Source: Anaerotignum sp. (lineage in GTDB: Bacteria > Bacillota > Clostridia > Lachnospirales > Anaerotignaceae). Taken from it: a stretch of 64,000 bases of DNA. The position numbers were made by a program, and so were the translations under genes. Below are positions 55,248 through 64,000 of this stretch, one piece after another. The DNA is taken from NCBI GenBank assembly GCA_017523325.1, contig JAFWWO010000017.1:1-64000 (forward strand), given 5' to 3'. Under the pieces are notes generated by a model, which was not told the origin of the DNA, did not search any database, and was given only the letters and a program-made list of their open reading frames with translations. Within the stretch, counting starts at the first letter, position 1. Every line of letters begins with the position of its first letter.

Positions 55248-57683
55248 TTATACAACATGGGTCGGATTCAAAGCCAGCTGAAAACGCACCTCCGTTTTCC
55301 GCTCTTTTTTGACTTCCTCCACCGCAGAAAGGACCACCGTTCTCAGTTCTTCCTCCCTTGCGCTTTTCACAATAATCTGATAGCGATACTCCCCGCGGAA
55401 TTTCGCCAACGCCGCCGGCACAGGCCCCAATATCGTACAGATACCTTCCTCATCTCGTTGTGCCAGACGCAGAGCCAACCTTTGGGCCGTTTCCTCCACG
55501 GCATTTTGCTCCTTGCCCGTCAGCAAAATACGGAAAAATGATGCAAAGGGCGGATAACCCATCATACGCCGCATCTGTATTTCCTCTGCAAAAAAGCCCT
55601 TGAAATCCTGCGCCGCCGCATACCGCACCGCATAATGCCCCGGCTGATAGGTTTGCAAAAACACACGCCCCATCAGCCCTGCTCGTCCGGCTCGTCCCGC
55701 CGCTTGCAGCATCAGCCGAAAGCCCGTTTCCGCCGCCGTATAGCTATCCACATTCAGGGATAAATCCGCCGCCATAATCCCCACCAGCGTCACATTGGGA
55801 AAATCATGACCCTTGGCAATCATCTGGGTACCAATGAGAATATCGGCTTCGCCCTTACCAAAGGCGTCCAATATCTGCCCATGGCTATGCTTTGTCATGG
55901 TCGTATCCAAATCCATACGCAAAATACGGGCTTGGGGAAAAAGCCGTTTTGCCTCCTCCTCAATTTTTTGCGTTCCCGTACCGAAATAACGGATATACCG
56001 AGAGCCACAGGCAGGGCATCTCTCCGGCAAAGGCACCCGTCTGCCGCAATAATGACAGACCAAAGCCTTTTCCTTGGCATGGTAGGTATAGCTGATGTCG
56101 CACTCGGGACAGGTCATCACATGACCGCAGCTGCGGCAAGAAACAAAGGTGGCATAACCCCGCCGATTCAAAAACAGCATGGCCTGCTGTCCTTTTTGCA
56201 GGGTTTCCCTTATAGCACTCTGCAATTCCCGCCCAAAGGCAGAACGATTGCCTTCCGCCAACTCCTTTCGCATATCGGTCACAACAATTTCCGGCTTTAC
56301 ACCGCCACCTGTTCTTTCTTTCAATTCCAGCAGGCGATATGTCCCGCTGACCGCTTTTTCATATTGGTTGATATCAGGCGTTGCCGTGCCCATCAGAAAC
56401 AGTGCATGGTACCCCTTTGCCGCTTCCTCCGCCACCTCTCGTGTATCGTATTTCGGCGTAATATCGGAGATATAGCTGTTTTCATGGGCTTCATCCATAA
56501 TAATCACGCCCACATCGGAAAAGGGCGTAAACAACGCAGACCGCGGCCCTATCATAATGGAAATTTCACCATCTCTGGCACGCTTCCACTGATCCACCCG
56601 CTCGCCCATGGAAAGGCGGCTATGGGTCACGGAAACAGCATCGCCGAAGCGGGAAAGAAACCGTTCCAAAATCAGCGGTGTCAAGGCAATCTCCGGCACC
56701 AGAACAATGGCCTGTTTCCCCTGTGCCAACACATCGGCAATAAGCTGCAAATAAATCTCCGTTTTGCCGCTGCCTGTCACGCCATGGAGCAAAACAGGGC
56801 GTTTTTCCCTTTTTTGCAGTTCTTCCCGCAGGGCAGTCAATGCTGCCGCCTGCTCCGCCGTGGGACGAAAGGCTTCTGTTTTTTTCACAGCCGCCGCATC
56901 AAAAGGCTGTCGCCATTGTGCCTGCCTACGCTCCTGCAAAATGCCCTTGCCAAGAAGGGTCCGAATCGGAGAATCGGTGATGCCCAATGCCTCCTTCAAT
57001 TCCTCCGGCGTGGCTTCCTTTCCGTTCTTGAGATATTCCAAAATACGCCGCTGTCCTGCCGTGCGGCGATTTGTTTGGACTTCCGGCTCCACCAAATGAG
57101 GATTGGTTGTATCCAAGCGATAAAACCGTTTTTCCTTACGGTATTCCCTGCGTTTCAGGCTCTGCCGCAGTTCCAGTACGCCTTTTGCCTGCAAACGCTG
57201 AACCAGTGTCACACCCGATTTCCCAAATTCTTCCTCCATTTCCGTCAGAGAAACACTCTGCCGTTCTTCTAAAAACAGCAGCAATTCCTTTTCTCGCGGC
57301 GTCAGCTTCAATTCCGCCTCCAAAGGCTTCCGTATCACCATCCACCGACTTTTGGTGCGGATACCCGGCGGGAGAATGGCTTGCAGGCATTGATTCAGCG
57401 TGCAAAAATACCGTTCCTTCATCCATTCTGCCAGTGTCAACAGCTGCGGCGTGAAAGCAGGCTTACCCTCGTCCAGAATTTCCAGAATATTCTTGATTTT
57501 TTCCCCAGGGATTTCCGTTGTCTCGGAAAGAGAAATGACATAGCCTTCTGTTTTGGCGTTTCTGCCGCCAAAGGGCACAATCACCCGTACACCCGGCATC
57601 ACTGCCATACCCTCCGGCACGCCATAATCAAACAGCCGGTCCATCTCCGGGCGGTTCAGCCCCACTATGACCTTAGCAAACAT
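55248..57683 (-). CDS. priA: primosomal replication restart helicase PriA
   Basis: 811 residues. N-terminal DNA-binding region, helicase core with Walker A GVTGSGKTEIY and DEAH box (MDEAHENSY), then eight cysteines in paired CxxC motifs (CRSCG, CPEC, CHYCG, CPACG) binding zinc. Restarts stalled replication forks. ATG at 57683 or 57686 follows AGGAGG. The upstream gene rpoZ ends in a terminator that lies just before this ribosome site. Confidence 0.95.
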   Translation of the reverse strand: MFAKVIVGLNRPEMDRLFDYGVPEGMAVMPGVRVIVPFGGRNAKTEGYVISLSETTEIPGEKIKNILEILDEGKPAFTPQLLTLAEWMKERYFCTLNQCLQAILPPGIRTKSRWMVIRKPLEAELKLTPREKELLLFLEERQSVSLTEMEEEFGKSGVTLVQRLQAKGVLELRQSLKRREYRKEKRFYRLDTTNPHLVEPEVQTNRRTAGQRRILEYLKNGKEATPEELKEALGITDSPIRTLLGKGILQERRQAQWRQPFDAAAVKKTEAFRPTAEQAAALTALREELQKREKRPVLLHGVTGSGKTEIYLQLIADVLAQGKQAIVLVPEIALTPLILERFLSRFGDAVSVTHSRLSMGERVDQWKRARDGEISIMIGPRSALFTPFSDVGVIIMDEAHENSYISDITPKYDTREVAEEAAKGYHALFLMGTATPDINQYEKAVSGTYRLLELKERTGGGVKPEIVVTDMRKELAEGNRSAFGRELQSAIRETLQKGQQAMLFLNRRGYATFVSCRSCGHVMTCPECDISYTYHAKEKALVCHYCGRRVPLPERCPACGSRYIRYFGTGTQKIEEEAKRLFPQARILRMDLDTTMTKHSHGQILDAFGKGEADILIGTQMIAKGHDFPNVTLVGIMAADLSLNVDSYTAAETGFRLMLQAAGRAGRAGLMGRVFLQTYQPGHYAVRYAAAQDFKGFFAEEIQMRRMMGYPPFASFFRILLTGKEQNAVEETAQRLALRLAQRDEEGICTILGPVPAALAKFRGEYRYQIIVKSAREEELRTVVLSAVEEVKKERKTEVRFQLALNPTHVV

Positions 57684-57698
57684 CATTTCACCTCCTAC

Positions 57699-57741
57699 GG
57701 AAAAAGCCCGTTTCCTGCCAAAAACGCAGGGCGGGCTTTCT
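57699..57741 (-). terminator. terminator or attenuator between rpoZ and priA
   Basis: Minus strand: AAAGCCCG..CCTGC, loop, GCAGG..CGGGCTTTTT. priA has no evident promoter after it, so partial read-through is likely. Confidence 0.75.
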
Positions 57742-57761
57742 GATAACAATACTTTACTGTA

Positions 57762-58073
57762 TTAGATTTCTTCTACTGCCGCTTCTTCCGGCATTTCCTG
57801 TGCGTCTACCTGCAGAGCCTCTGCCTCGCCGGGGATTTCCTCTGCCGCAGGCTGTCCCTGACGCACCTTTATCTTGCCCTGATATAACTCATTGATGGCG
57901 ATGGAAACCGGTTTATTTACCTTAATCTCATCTACAAAAGGCTCCTCGTGGTCTACCAGCTGTCTGGCACGCTTCGCCGCCGCAATCACAATGGTATAAC
58001 GGCTGCCCAGTGTGATATCTACGGAATCCTGTGTAATAACATCCAGCAAATCTGTGTAAGAAGGTCTTAGCAT
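57762..58073 (-). CDS. rpoZ: RNA polymerase omega subunit
   Basis: 103 residues. N-terminal omega domain (SRYTIVIAAAKRARQL, KPVSIAINELYQGKI) followed by a 30-residue acidic tail rich in Glu and Ala. Located directly after gmk, the usual place. Confidence 0.93.
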   Translation of the reverse strand: MLRPSYTDLLDVITQDSVDITLGSRYTIVIAAAKRARQLVDHEEPFVDEIKVNKPVSIAINELYQGKIKVRQGQPAAEEIPGEAEALQVDAQEMPEEAAVEEI

Positions 58074-58075
58074 AA

Positions 58076-58684
58076 TTACATCTCTCCTTTGAAAGTCTTT
58101 TTCATATCCTTATTTCTATAAGATTTCAATTTTTCCGCCCGTACAATGGCAAGAATATCCTCCGCCGCCTGCTCAACGGTATCATTGATGACCACATAAT
58201 CATATTCCTCCGCCAGCTCCAGCTCCTCTAAAGCTCGCTGGATACGGCGGTTAATGGTTTCTTTATCCTCTGTGCCGCGGTTGGTCAGCCGTTTTCCCAA
58301 CTCCTCCAAATTGGGGGGAATCAAAAACACCAGCACCCCTTCCGGGTAGAGCTCCTTAATTTGCAAAGCACCTTGCACTTCGATTTCCAAAATCACGTTG
58401 CGACCCTCTGCCAGCTGTTCCACCACATATTTTTTGGGCGTGCCGTAATAATTGCCGCAAAATTCCGCCCATTCCAAAAGTTCCTGCTGCTCCCGCATTT
58501 TTTCAAATTCATCTCGGGTATGGAAAAAATAATGGACGCCGTGCTTTTCATACTCACGAGGGCTTCGAGTGGTTGCCGAAATGGAAAGGGCAAAATCTTC
58601 ATTTTGGCAAAGCCGCTCCACCACCGTCCCCTTGCCGGAACCGGAAGGCCCCGAAAGAATCAATAATATTCCCTGTTTTTGCAT
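58076..58684 (-). CDS. gmk: guanylate kinase
   Basis: 202 residues; GMP + ATP to GDP + ADP. P-loop GPSGSGKGT, ATTRSPREYEKHGVHY and the EIEVQGALQIK segment. ATG at 58684 follows AAGGGG and starts two bases after the remA stop codon. Confidence 0.96.
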   Translation of the reverse strand: MQKQGILLILSGPSGSGKGTVVERLCQNEDFALSISATTRSPREYEKHGVHYFFHTRDEFEKMREQQELLEWAEFCGNYYGTPKKYVVEQLAEGRNVILEIEVQGALQIKELYPEGVLVFLIPPNLEELGKRLTNRGTEDKETINRRIQRALEELELAEEYDYVVINDTVEQAAEDILAIVRAEKLKSYRNKDMKKTFKGEM

Positions 58685-58686
58685 AC

Positions 58687-58944
58687 TCACATCCCCTTTT
58701 GTTCCGCAGTCAGCCGCCCGCCGACGGTTTCCGGCATATTGGGCGAAAGCACCACATGCCCGTCGTCCATCATAATCACACAACGGGTTTTTCTGCCGTA
58801 GGTTGCATCAATCAGCGTACCCTTTTCCTTTGCATCCTGTATGATTCGCTTGACCGGTGCAGAATCAGGGCTGATGATGGCAATGACCCGATTTGCAGAA
58901 ACCACGTTTCCATAACCGATATTCAAAAAATGTATCTTATCCAT
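58687..58944 (-). CDS. remA: RemA-like regulator (DUF370)
   Basis: 85 residues, matching RemA, a DNA-binding activator of matrix genes in Bacillus ([30 protein letters not shown]). Location between yicC and gmk is conserved across Firmicutes. Target genes in this organism are unknown. Confidence 0.92.
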   Translation of the reverse strand: MDKIHFLNIGYGNVVSANRVIAIISPDSAPVKRIIQDAKEKGTLIDATYGRKTRCVIMMDDGHVVLSPNMPETVGGRLTAEQKGM

Positions 58945-58965
58945 AGTCTTCCCCTATCCCTGTCT

Positions 58966-59853
58966 TTATTCCATGTTTTGTATCTGCTCTCTGATTTTCT
59001 CGATTTCACTTTTCAGCTCAATGGTCGCCTTTACAATCTGTATATCATTGGCCTTGGAGGCAATGGTATTGGATTCCCGGTTCATTTCCTGCACCAGAAA
59101 ATCCAGCTTTCTGCCTACCTGCCCGCCTTTTTCCAATATATCCCTCAGCTGTACCAAATGGCTTTCCAGACGGGTAACCTCCTCATCGACACAGCCCTTA
59201 TCCGCAAACACAGCGACCTCTGTGGCAATCCGCTGGGGATCAACTTCCACGCCCCCCATTAAATCCTTCAAGCGGTTTTGCAGCTTTTCCTGATATTCCA
59301 CCACCACAAGGGGAGAGCGTTCCTTCACCTCCGCCACAAGGGCTTTGATGCGTTCGCCTTTCAAGAGAATATCCTTTTTCAGGTTTTCCCCCTCCATTTC
59401 CCGCATGGAAACGAACCGTTCCAAAGCCTCTTCCAGTGCGGGAGAAAGAGCCTCCCAAATGACAGCCTCCTCCTGCTGTGCTTTTTCTACGGTAATGACA
59501 TCGGGGAATCTGGCCACCAGCTCCAGCTCTCTGCCTTGGGTCAAGCCCAGTTTTTCCTGCAACCGCCGCAGCTTTTCCAGATATGCCGCCGCCAATACCT
59601 CGTTCAGCTTAACGTCCATATCCGCCGCTGAAAATGTTTCAAAGCTGATATACACATCGGTTTTCCCACGGAACACCTTCTGCATGATTCTTTTTTTAAT
59701 TTTATCCTCTAAGCCGGCCAACGTGCGGGGCAGCTTAATGGTCATATCATTATAACGATGGTTTACGGATTTCATCTCCACCGTAAACTTCCGTTCCTCT
59801 GCGATATATTCCCCCCGACCATAGCCGGTCATGCTTTTTACGCTTTCGCTCAT
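58966..59853 (-). CDS. yicC: YicC family endoribonuclease
   Basis: 295 residues. N-terminal MTGYGRGE motif, NHRYNDMTIKLPR, and a C-terminal DUF1732 segment (GRKLDFLVQEMNRESNTIASKAND). YicC proteins are RNA endonucleases. First gene of the housekeeping block. Confidence 0.93.
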   Translation of the reverse strand: MSESVKSMTGYGRGEYIAEERKFTVEMKSVNHRYNDMTIKLPRTLAGLEDKIKKRIMQKVFRGKTDVYISFETFSAADMDVKLNEVLAAAYLEKLRRLQEKLGLTQGRELELVARFPDVITVEKAQQEEAVIWEALSPALEEALERFVSMREMEGENLKKDILLKGERIKALVAEVKERSPLVVVEYQEKLQNRLKDLMGGVEVDPQRIATEVAVFADKGCVDEEVTRLESHLVQLRDILEKGGQVGRKLDFLVQEMNRESNTIASKANDIQIVKATIELKSEIEKIREQIQNME

Positions 59854-59896
59854 TTGTCCGATTCCTTTCCAAAATCTGTCTTTTCAAAACCATTAT

Positions 59897-59925
59897 ATTA
59901 TAACGGAGGGGGTATAAAAACGCAA
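59897..59925 (-). promoter_or_regulatory. sigma-A promoter of yicC-remA-gmk-rpoZ
   Basis: Minus strand: TTGCGT (59920-59925), 17-bp spacer, TATAAT (59897-59902). Confidence 0.8.
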
Positions 59926-60021
59926 CAGAAACCCCAAATTGTATCCATTATTTTTAATCTGATTTTAATCTTTCTCCCCTTTCTGTATTCGGAGAAAAAA
60001 GATGCATTTCCCGCCATTCTA

Positions 60022-60030
60022 TGCTAGAAT
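60022..60030 (+). promoter_or_regulatory. extended -10 promoter of rqcH
   Basis: TGCTAGAAT: TG one base before a TAGAAT -10. No good -35 at the right distance. It lies 41 bp before the start codon. Confidence 0.55.
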
Positions 60031-60070
60031 ATAAAGTTAGTCAGAACGAATGAAAAAAGGAGGCCTTGCT

Positions 60071-61837
60071 ATGGCTTTAGACGGCATTACCACAGCTGCC
60101 ATTATATCCGAATTAAAGACCGCTCTTTTGGGCGGGCGTATTGATAAAATCCACCAGCCATTGGGGGACGAAATCCGCTTTAGCGTTCGGGGATTGGGTA
60201 CACCGAAAAAAGTTTTGGTATCCGCCAATTCCGGTCACCCCCGCATCCACCTGACGGAAAGTGTACGGGAAAACCCCATGACCGCCCCATTATTTTGTAT
60301 GGTGCTGCGGAAATATATCGCCGGCGGGAAAATTGTAGATATTATCCAGCCGGAGTTTGAGCGTATCGTCATTCTAAAAATAGAATCCGCCAACGAAATG
60401 GGCGATATTACCACAAAAAGCCTGATTTTGGAGATTATGGGCAAGCACAGCAATCTGATATTAACCGATGAAAACGGGAAAATACTGGATTCCATCAAGC
60501 GAATTACCCATGAAAAAAGCTCCGTGCGGGAGGTTTTGCCCGGCAAGGAATATGTTTTTCCGCCTTCCCAAAATAAGAAAAATCCCCTTTTGGCAGAAAA
60601 AAACGATTTTCTGTCTGCATTGCATTTGCAGGAGGGCAGACGATTGCAGGAGTTTCTTTATCAGACGTATACGGGCATCAGCCCCCTGATGGCGGGCGAA
60701 GTATGCTCCCGCGCCTATTTATCCGCCTCCGACGCCTGTCAGGAAACGACTTTGGAGGAAGGAGAACGCCTTTTTGCCGCCTTTTCTCAAATGATGGAGG
60801 AAATACAGCGGGAAGCCTTTCTGCCCGCCATCTATTACCAAAAGGACACCCAACGCATCGTGGATTTTTCCGTGCTGGAAATGACCCAATTCGCCTCTAT
60901 GCAGGCTAAGGCATACCCCACCGTTTCCGCCCTATTGGAAGGCTTCTATCAGGAGCGGGACAACGCCTTCCATATTCGGCAAAAGGCCCATGACCTGCGG
61001 CGGCTGGTAATGACCAATATTGAGCGATGCATCAAGAAAAAGGAAATCCAGCTGAAAACCCTGCGGGAAACCAAAAATATGGATATTTGGAAGAAAAAAG
61101 GGGAGCTGCTTACGGCAAATATTTACGCCGTGAAACAGGGTATGACTACCTTCCGCACCGTGGATTTTTATGACGAAAACATGGAGGAAATTGAAATTGC
61201 CTTAGACCCCCTCAAAACCCCTGCGGAAAATGCCCAGAAATATTTCAGCAAATACAACAAGGCAAAGCGTACCCTTGCCGCACTGGAAATTCAGCAAAAA
61301 CAAAACGATGAGGAACTGGCGTATCTGGAAAGTGTACTGAACGCACTGGATAACGCCAAGGACGATGCCGACCTTTCCGAAATCCGAACGGAACTGGCGG
61401 AAAGCGGCTTTTTACGGCGGCAGGTGCAGAAAAAAGGAAGCTCCCGCCCTAAAAAGGCAAAGCCCCTGCATTTCATCTCCTCCGACGGGTACGACATTTT
61501 TGTGGGCAAAAGCAATCTGCAAAATGACGAGTTGACCCTGCGGACGGCAGAAAGCACCGATATTTGGCTGCACACAAAGGAAATCCCCGGCTCCCATGTG
61601 ATTATCCGCACCAACGGCACAGGAGAAGCACCGGATACTACGCTGGAAGAGGCGGCGAATTTAGCGGCGTTTTTCAGCAAGGCAAAAAACAGCAGTATGG
61701 TGCCTGTGGATTATACTTTGCGGAAAAATGTCAAAAAACCCAACGGCGCCAAGCCCGGTATGGTCATTTATCTCACCAACCGTACCATTTATATCACCCC
61801 CGACGAAAATCGGGTGAACCAAATGAAAACAGAGTAG
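60071..61837 (+). CDS. rqcH: ribosome quality-control protein RqcH (NFACT family)
   Basis: 588 residues: NFACT-N domain (DGITTAAIISELKTAL...GGRIDKIHQP), helix-hairpin-helix and coiled-coil middle, and a C-terminal NFACT-R domain (DGYDIFVGKSNLQNDELTLR, STDIWLHTKEIPGSHVII). It recruits tRNA-Ala to stalled 50S subunits to add C-terminal alanine tails; some relatives are annotated as fibronectin-binding. Start at 60071 is set by AGGAGG 8 nt upstream. Confidence 0.93.
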   Translation: MALDGITTAAIISELKTALLGGRIDKIHQPLGDEIRFSVRGLGTPKKVLVSANSGHPRIHLTESVRENPMTAPLFCMVLRKYIAGGKIVDIIQPEFERIVILKIESANEMGDITTKSLILEIMGKHSNLILTDENGKILDSIKRITHEKSSVREVLPGKEYVFPPSQNKKNPLLAEKNDFLSALHLQEGRRLQEFLYQTYTGISPLMAGEVCSRAYLSASDACQETTLEEGERLFAAFSQMMEEIQREAFLPAIYYQKDTQRIVDFSVLEMTQFASMQAKAYPTVSALLEGFYQERDNAFHIRQKAHDLRRLVMTNIERCIKKKEIQLKTLRETKNMDIWKKKGELLTANIYAVKQGMTTFRTVDFYDENMEEIEIALDPLKTPAENAQKYFSKYNKAKRTLAALEIQQKQNDEELAYLESVLNALDNAKDDADLSEIRTELAESGFLRRQVQKKGSSRPKKAKPLHFISSDGYDIFVGKSNLQNDELTLRTAESTDIWLHTKEIPGSHVIIRTNGTGEAPDTTLEEAANLAAFFSKAKNSSMVPVDYTLRKNVKKPNGAKPGMVIYLTNRTIYITPDENRVNQMKTE

Positions 61838-61851
61838 CGCGAGGTTATTTT

Positions 61852-63180
61852 ATGGAGAATTCGATTGCAAAAAACTTCACATTACCCTCTTTAATCGGCT
61901 TTACCCTGCCCACCATCATGATGCTGGTGTTTATCGCCACCTATACCATTGTGGACGGTATTTTTATCTCCCGTTTTGTAGGTACCGCCGCCCTTTCCGC
62001 CATCAATATTGTATTCCCTCTTATCAATGTCCTGACAGGCATTGGGATTATGCTGGACACCGGCGGCTCTGCCATTATTGGACGGCGACTGGGAGAAGGC
62101 AAAGCCGAAGAGGCACGCAGGGATTTTACCCTTATCGCCCTTTTTGCCATAGGTACAGGCGTTTTGCTTTCCCTTCTTTGCACGATATTTATTTCGCCCC
62201 TTTCCCGCTTTCTGGGGGCAGATGCACATTTACTGCCCTATTGCGTGGATTACGGCAGGATTTTAATGGGCTTTTGCTCTATTTCCGTGGTGCAGGTATT
62301 GTTCCAAACCCTTTTCATTACCGCCGGAAAGCCCCACTTCGGGCTTTGGCTCAACGTCCTGTCCGGCGTAGCGAATATTGTGTTTGACTATATTTTTATC
62401 GTCCTTTGCGATATGGGGATTGCAGGCGCCGCTTGGGGAACCGTAACCGGTTTTTTGGTGGGCGGGATACCGCCTTTGGTTTATTTCGCCAAGCCCAGAG
62501 CCTCCCTATATTTTGTAAAAACACAATGGAACAGGGGCACCATACTGCATACCCTGCTCAACGGTTCTTCGGAAATGGTGACCTCCACCGCCATGGCAGT
62601 CACCACATTCCTCTTTAATTTAACCATGATGCGGCTTTTGGGCGAGGACGGCGTGGCCGCCATTACCATCGCATTATATGCCCAGTTTTTATTCAGTGCT
62701 GCCTATTTGGGTTTTGCCAACGGCGTGGCACCCGTATTCAGCTATAATTACGGCAATCGGAATACGGCACAGCTCAAACGGCTCTTTCGTATGTGCATCG
62801 GTATCATACTGGTTTCCTCTTTGGTAGGGTTCAGCTTTTCTTATATCGTCGCTACGCCTACCATTGCCATTTTTACGCCGAAGGACAGCAGTACATACAC
62901 CATCACCCTCCACGGTTATTTGATTTTCGTCTGGAATTTTTTGTTTGCCGGCATCAATATTTTTGCCTCGTCTTTCTTTACTGCCCTTTCCAACGGGAAG
63001 GTATCGGCGCTGATTTCTTTCCTGCGCACTTTCGTTTTTGTAGCGGGAAGCATACTGCTTCTGCCCGAATTTTTGGAAATCAACGGCATCTGGCTTGCCA
63101 TACCCGTTGCAGAAGCACTGACGGTTGCAGTGGCAGTTTTTTGCCTCCTCCGTTATCGGAAGGTCTATCATTATTTCTGA
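61852..63180 (+). CDS. MATE family efflux transporter
   Basis: 442 residues, twelve hydrophobic segments in two similar halves, typical of multidrug and toxin extrusion proteins driven by Na+ or H+. The N-terminal LPTIMMLVFIATYTIVDGIFISRFVG is characteristic. Start at 61852 follows GAGG, 15 bp after rqcH; a longer frame lies within rqcH. Substrate unknown. Confidence 0.92.
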   Translation: MENSIAKNFTLPSLIGFTLPTIMMLVFIATYTIVDGIFISRFVGTAALSAINIVFPLINVLTGIGIMLDTGGSAIIGRRLGEGKAEEARRDFTLIALFAIGTGVLLSLLCTIFISPLSRFLGADAHLLPYCVDYGRILMGFCSISVVQVLFQTLFITAGKPHFGLWLNVLSGVANIVFDYIFIVLCDMGIAGAAWGTVTGFLVGGIPPLVYFAKPRASLYFVKTQWNRGTILHTLLNGSSEMVTSTAMAVTTFLFNLTMMRLLGEDGVAAITIALYAQFLFSAAYLGFANGVAPVFSYNYGNRNTAQLKRLFRMCIGIILVSSLVGFSFSYIVATPTIAIFTPKDSSTYTITLHGYLIFVWNFLFAGINIFASSFFTALSNGKVSALISFLRTFVFVAGSILLLPEFLEINGIWLAIPVAEALTVAVAVFCLLRYRKVYHYF

Positions 63181-63193
63181 AAGGAGCATCGTC

Positions 63194-63895
63194 ATGAAAA
63201 AAACGCTTCGCTATGCCATAAAACATAGTTCTCCCATATTCATCAGCTTCATTCCGGTTGCCCTTGCCTACGGCGTGCTGATGCAAAATGCGGGCTACAA
63301 TTTTATTTGGACGGGAGCATGCAGTCTTTTTGTGCTGGCCGGCTCCCTGCAATATCTCATGATGACATTTTTCGCCGGCGGCGTTTCCCTGATTACCGTG
63401 GCCGTTATGGCACTGCTTTTGAACAGCCGCCATATATTCTACGGGCTATCTTTCATTGAAAAATTCCGTTCCTTCGGGCCTTGGAAATATTTCCTGATTT
63501 ATTCCCTGACCGACGAGAATTATTCCCTCCATTGCTCCCACGATTTTCCGGAAGGCATCAACGAAAAATGGGCCTATATCCTGACAGCGGCTTTGACCGT
63601 TGCCTATTGGGTAATACTCAGTATTTTAGGGGCACTCATCGGCACCGTTATCCCCTTTGACACCACGGGAATCGACTTCGCTTTGACGGCACTTTTCATC
63701 GTCATTCTCATTGAACAAATCAAGACCGCTGACAACAGACTGCCTGCATGGATCGGGGGCATTTCCAGCATCGTTTGTATCCTGATATTCGGTGCGGCCA
63801 ATTTCATACTGCCTGCCCTTGTGATTACCGTTGCCCTACTGTCCATACTCCGCAGCCGCATTGAGCCAAAAACAGAACGGGAGGGAATGAAATGA
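63194..63895 (+). CDS. azlC: AzlC family branched-chain amino acid exporter subunit
   Basis: 233 residues with multiple membrane segments and the AzlC signature (FIPVALAYGVLM, AGSLQYLMMTFF, LLLNSRHIFYGLS). AzlCD exports branched-chain amino acids or analogues. RBS AAAGGAG before the ATG. Its stop codon overlaps the azlD start (ATGA). Confidence 0.92.
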   Translation: MKKTLRYAIKHSSPIFISFIPVALAYGVLMQNAGYNFIWTGACSLFVLAGSLQYLMMTFFAGGVSLITVAVMALLLNSRHIFYGLSFIEKFRSFGPWKYFLIYSLTDENYSLHCSHDFPEGINEKWAYILTAALTVAYWVILSILGALIGTVIPFDTTGIDFALTALFIVILIEQIKTADNRLPAWIGGISSIVCILIFGAANFILPALVITVALLSILRSRIEPKTEREGMK

Positions 63896-64000
63896 CGCTT
63901 TCCATCATGCAATCCATTCTGATTATCGCCATCTGTGCCGGCTGTACCTTTTTGGAACGGGCATTTCCCTTTCTGGTTTTCCGCGGCAATGAGTTACCCG
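63892..64000 (+). CDS. azlD: AzlD family transporter subunit, 5' end only
   Basis: The first 36 codons of a gene that leaves the window: a hydrophobic start (TLSIMQSILIIAICAGCTF) followed by LERAFPFLVF, typical of AzlD, the small partner of AzlC. Overlaps azlC by 4 nt. Confidence 0.85.
   Translation, partial: MTLSIMQSILIIAICAGCTFLERAFPFLVFRGNELP

Overview
The window reads as a chromosomal segment of a low-to-mid GC, spore-lineage Bacillota (class Clostridia; Lachnospirales-like is my best guess from gene content, not proven). Support: a T-box leader on tyrS, a CIRCE operator on groESL, a class III fructose-bisphosphatase, SpoIID/LytB and SLH surface proteins, ATP-independent serine degradation genes sdaAB-sdaAA, and the Firmicutes yicC-remA-gmk-rpoZ-priA-def-fmt-rsmB-rlmN-prpC-pknB-rsgA-rpe-thiN block. 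No transposase, integrase, prophage or CRISPR array was seen.

Layout. 0-0.5 kb: promoter and leader of an rRNA operon running off the left edge, then two tRNA-Ser genes. 0.7-3.6 kb: pepT and T-box-controlled tyrS. 3.7-7.05 kb: a SpoIID-type lipoprotein, an unassigned structured RNA with its own promoter, and lspA. 7.1-9.1 kb: class II aldolase and an MBL-fold protein. 9.1-12 kb: the DUF402-radC-pspC-trpS-ybjQ operon. 12-15 kb: serine dehydratase plus serine transporter. 15.2-17.3 kb: groESL. 17.5-20.6 kb: a thioredoxin-reductase-like flavoprotein and an EF-G-like GTPase. 20.9-21.2 kb: a tRNA-Pro and a scrambled partial copy of it. 21.4-25 kb: class III FBPase and a membrane protein, separated and bounded by copies of a cloverleaf-like hairpin repeat. 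25-31.4 kb: SDR/HAD pair, then the rnz-tsaD-pspA-SPFH-GNAT operon and rpmB. 31.5-44.7 kb: one giant surface-protein gene of about 28 Cna-B domains followed by two InlB-type repeats and three SLH domains, split by one in-frame TAG. 45-60 kb: the housekeeping block listed above, with its own promoters at yicC and at rsmB. 60-64 kb: rqcH, a MATE transporter, azlC and the start of azlD.

Working together: translation and its quality control dominate (two aminoacyl-tRNA synthetases, def/fmt, rsmB, rlmN, rsgA, tsaD, rnz, rqcH, EF-G-like, tRNAs). Serine uptake and deamination form one unit; fba and fbp serve opposite directions of the fructose-bisphosphate step. PspA and its SPFH partner, pspC, spoIID, lspA, the PASTA kinase/phosphatase pair and the SLH adhesin belong to the envelope. 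The items most worth a second look are the unassigned RNA at 6190-6547, the cloverleaf repeat family near 23.5 and 24.8 kb, the 4 x 7 domain architecture and amber-split state of the giant adhesin, the scrambled tRNA-Pro copy, and the flavoprotein that has the thioredoxin-reductase disulfide but no NADPH-binding signature.
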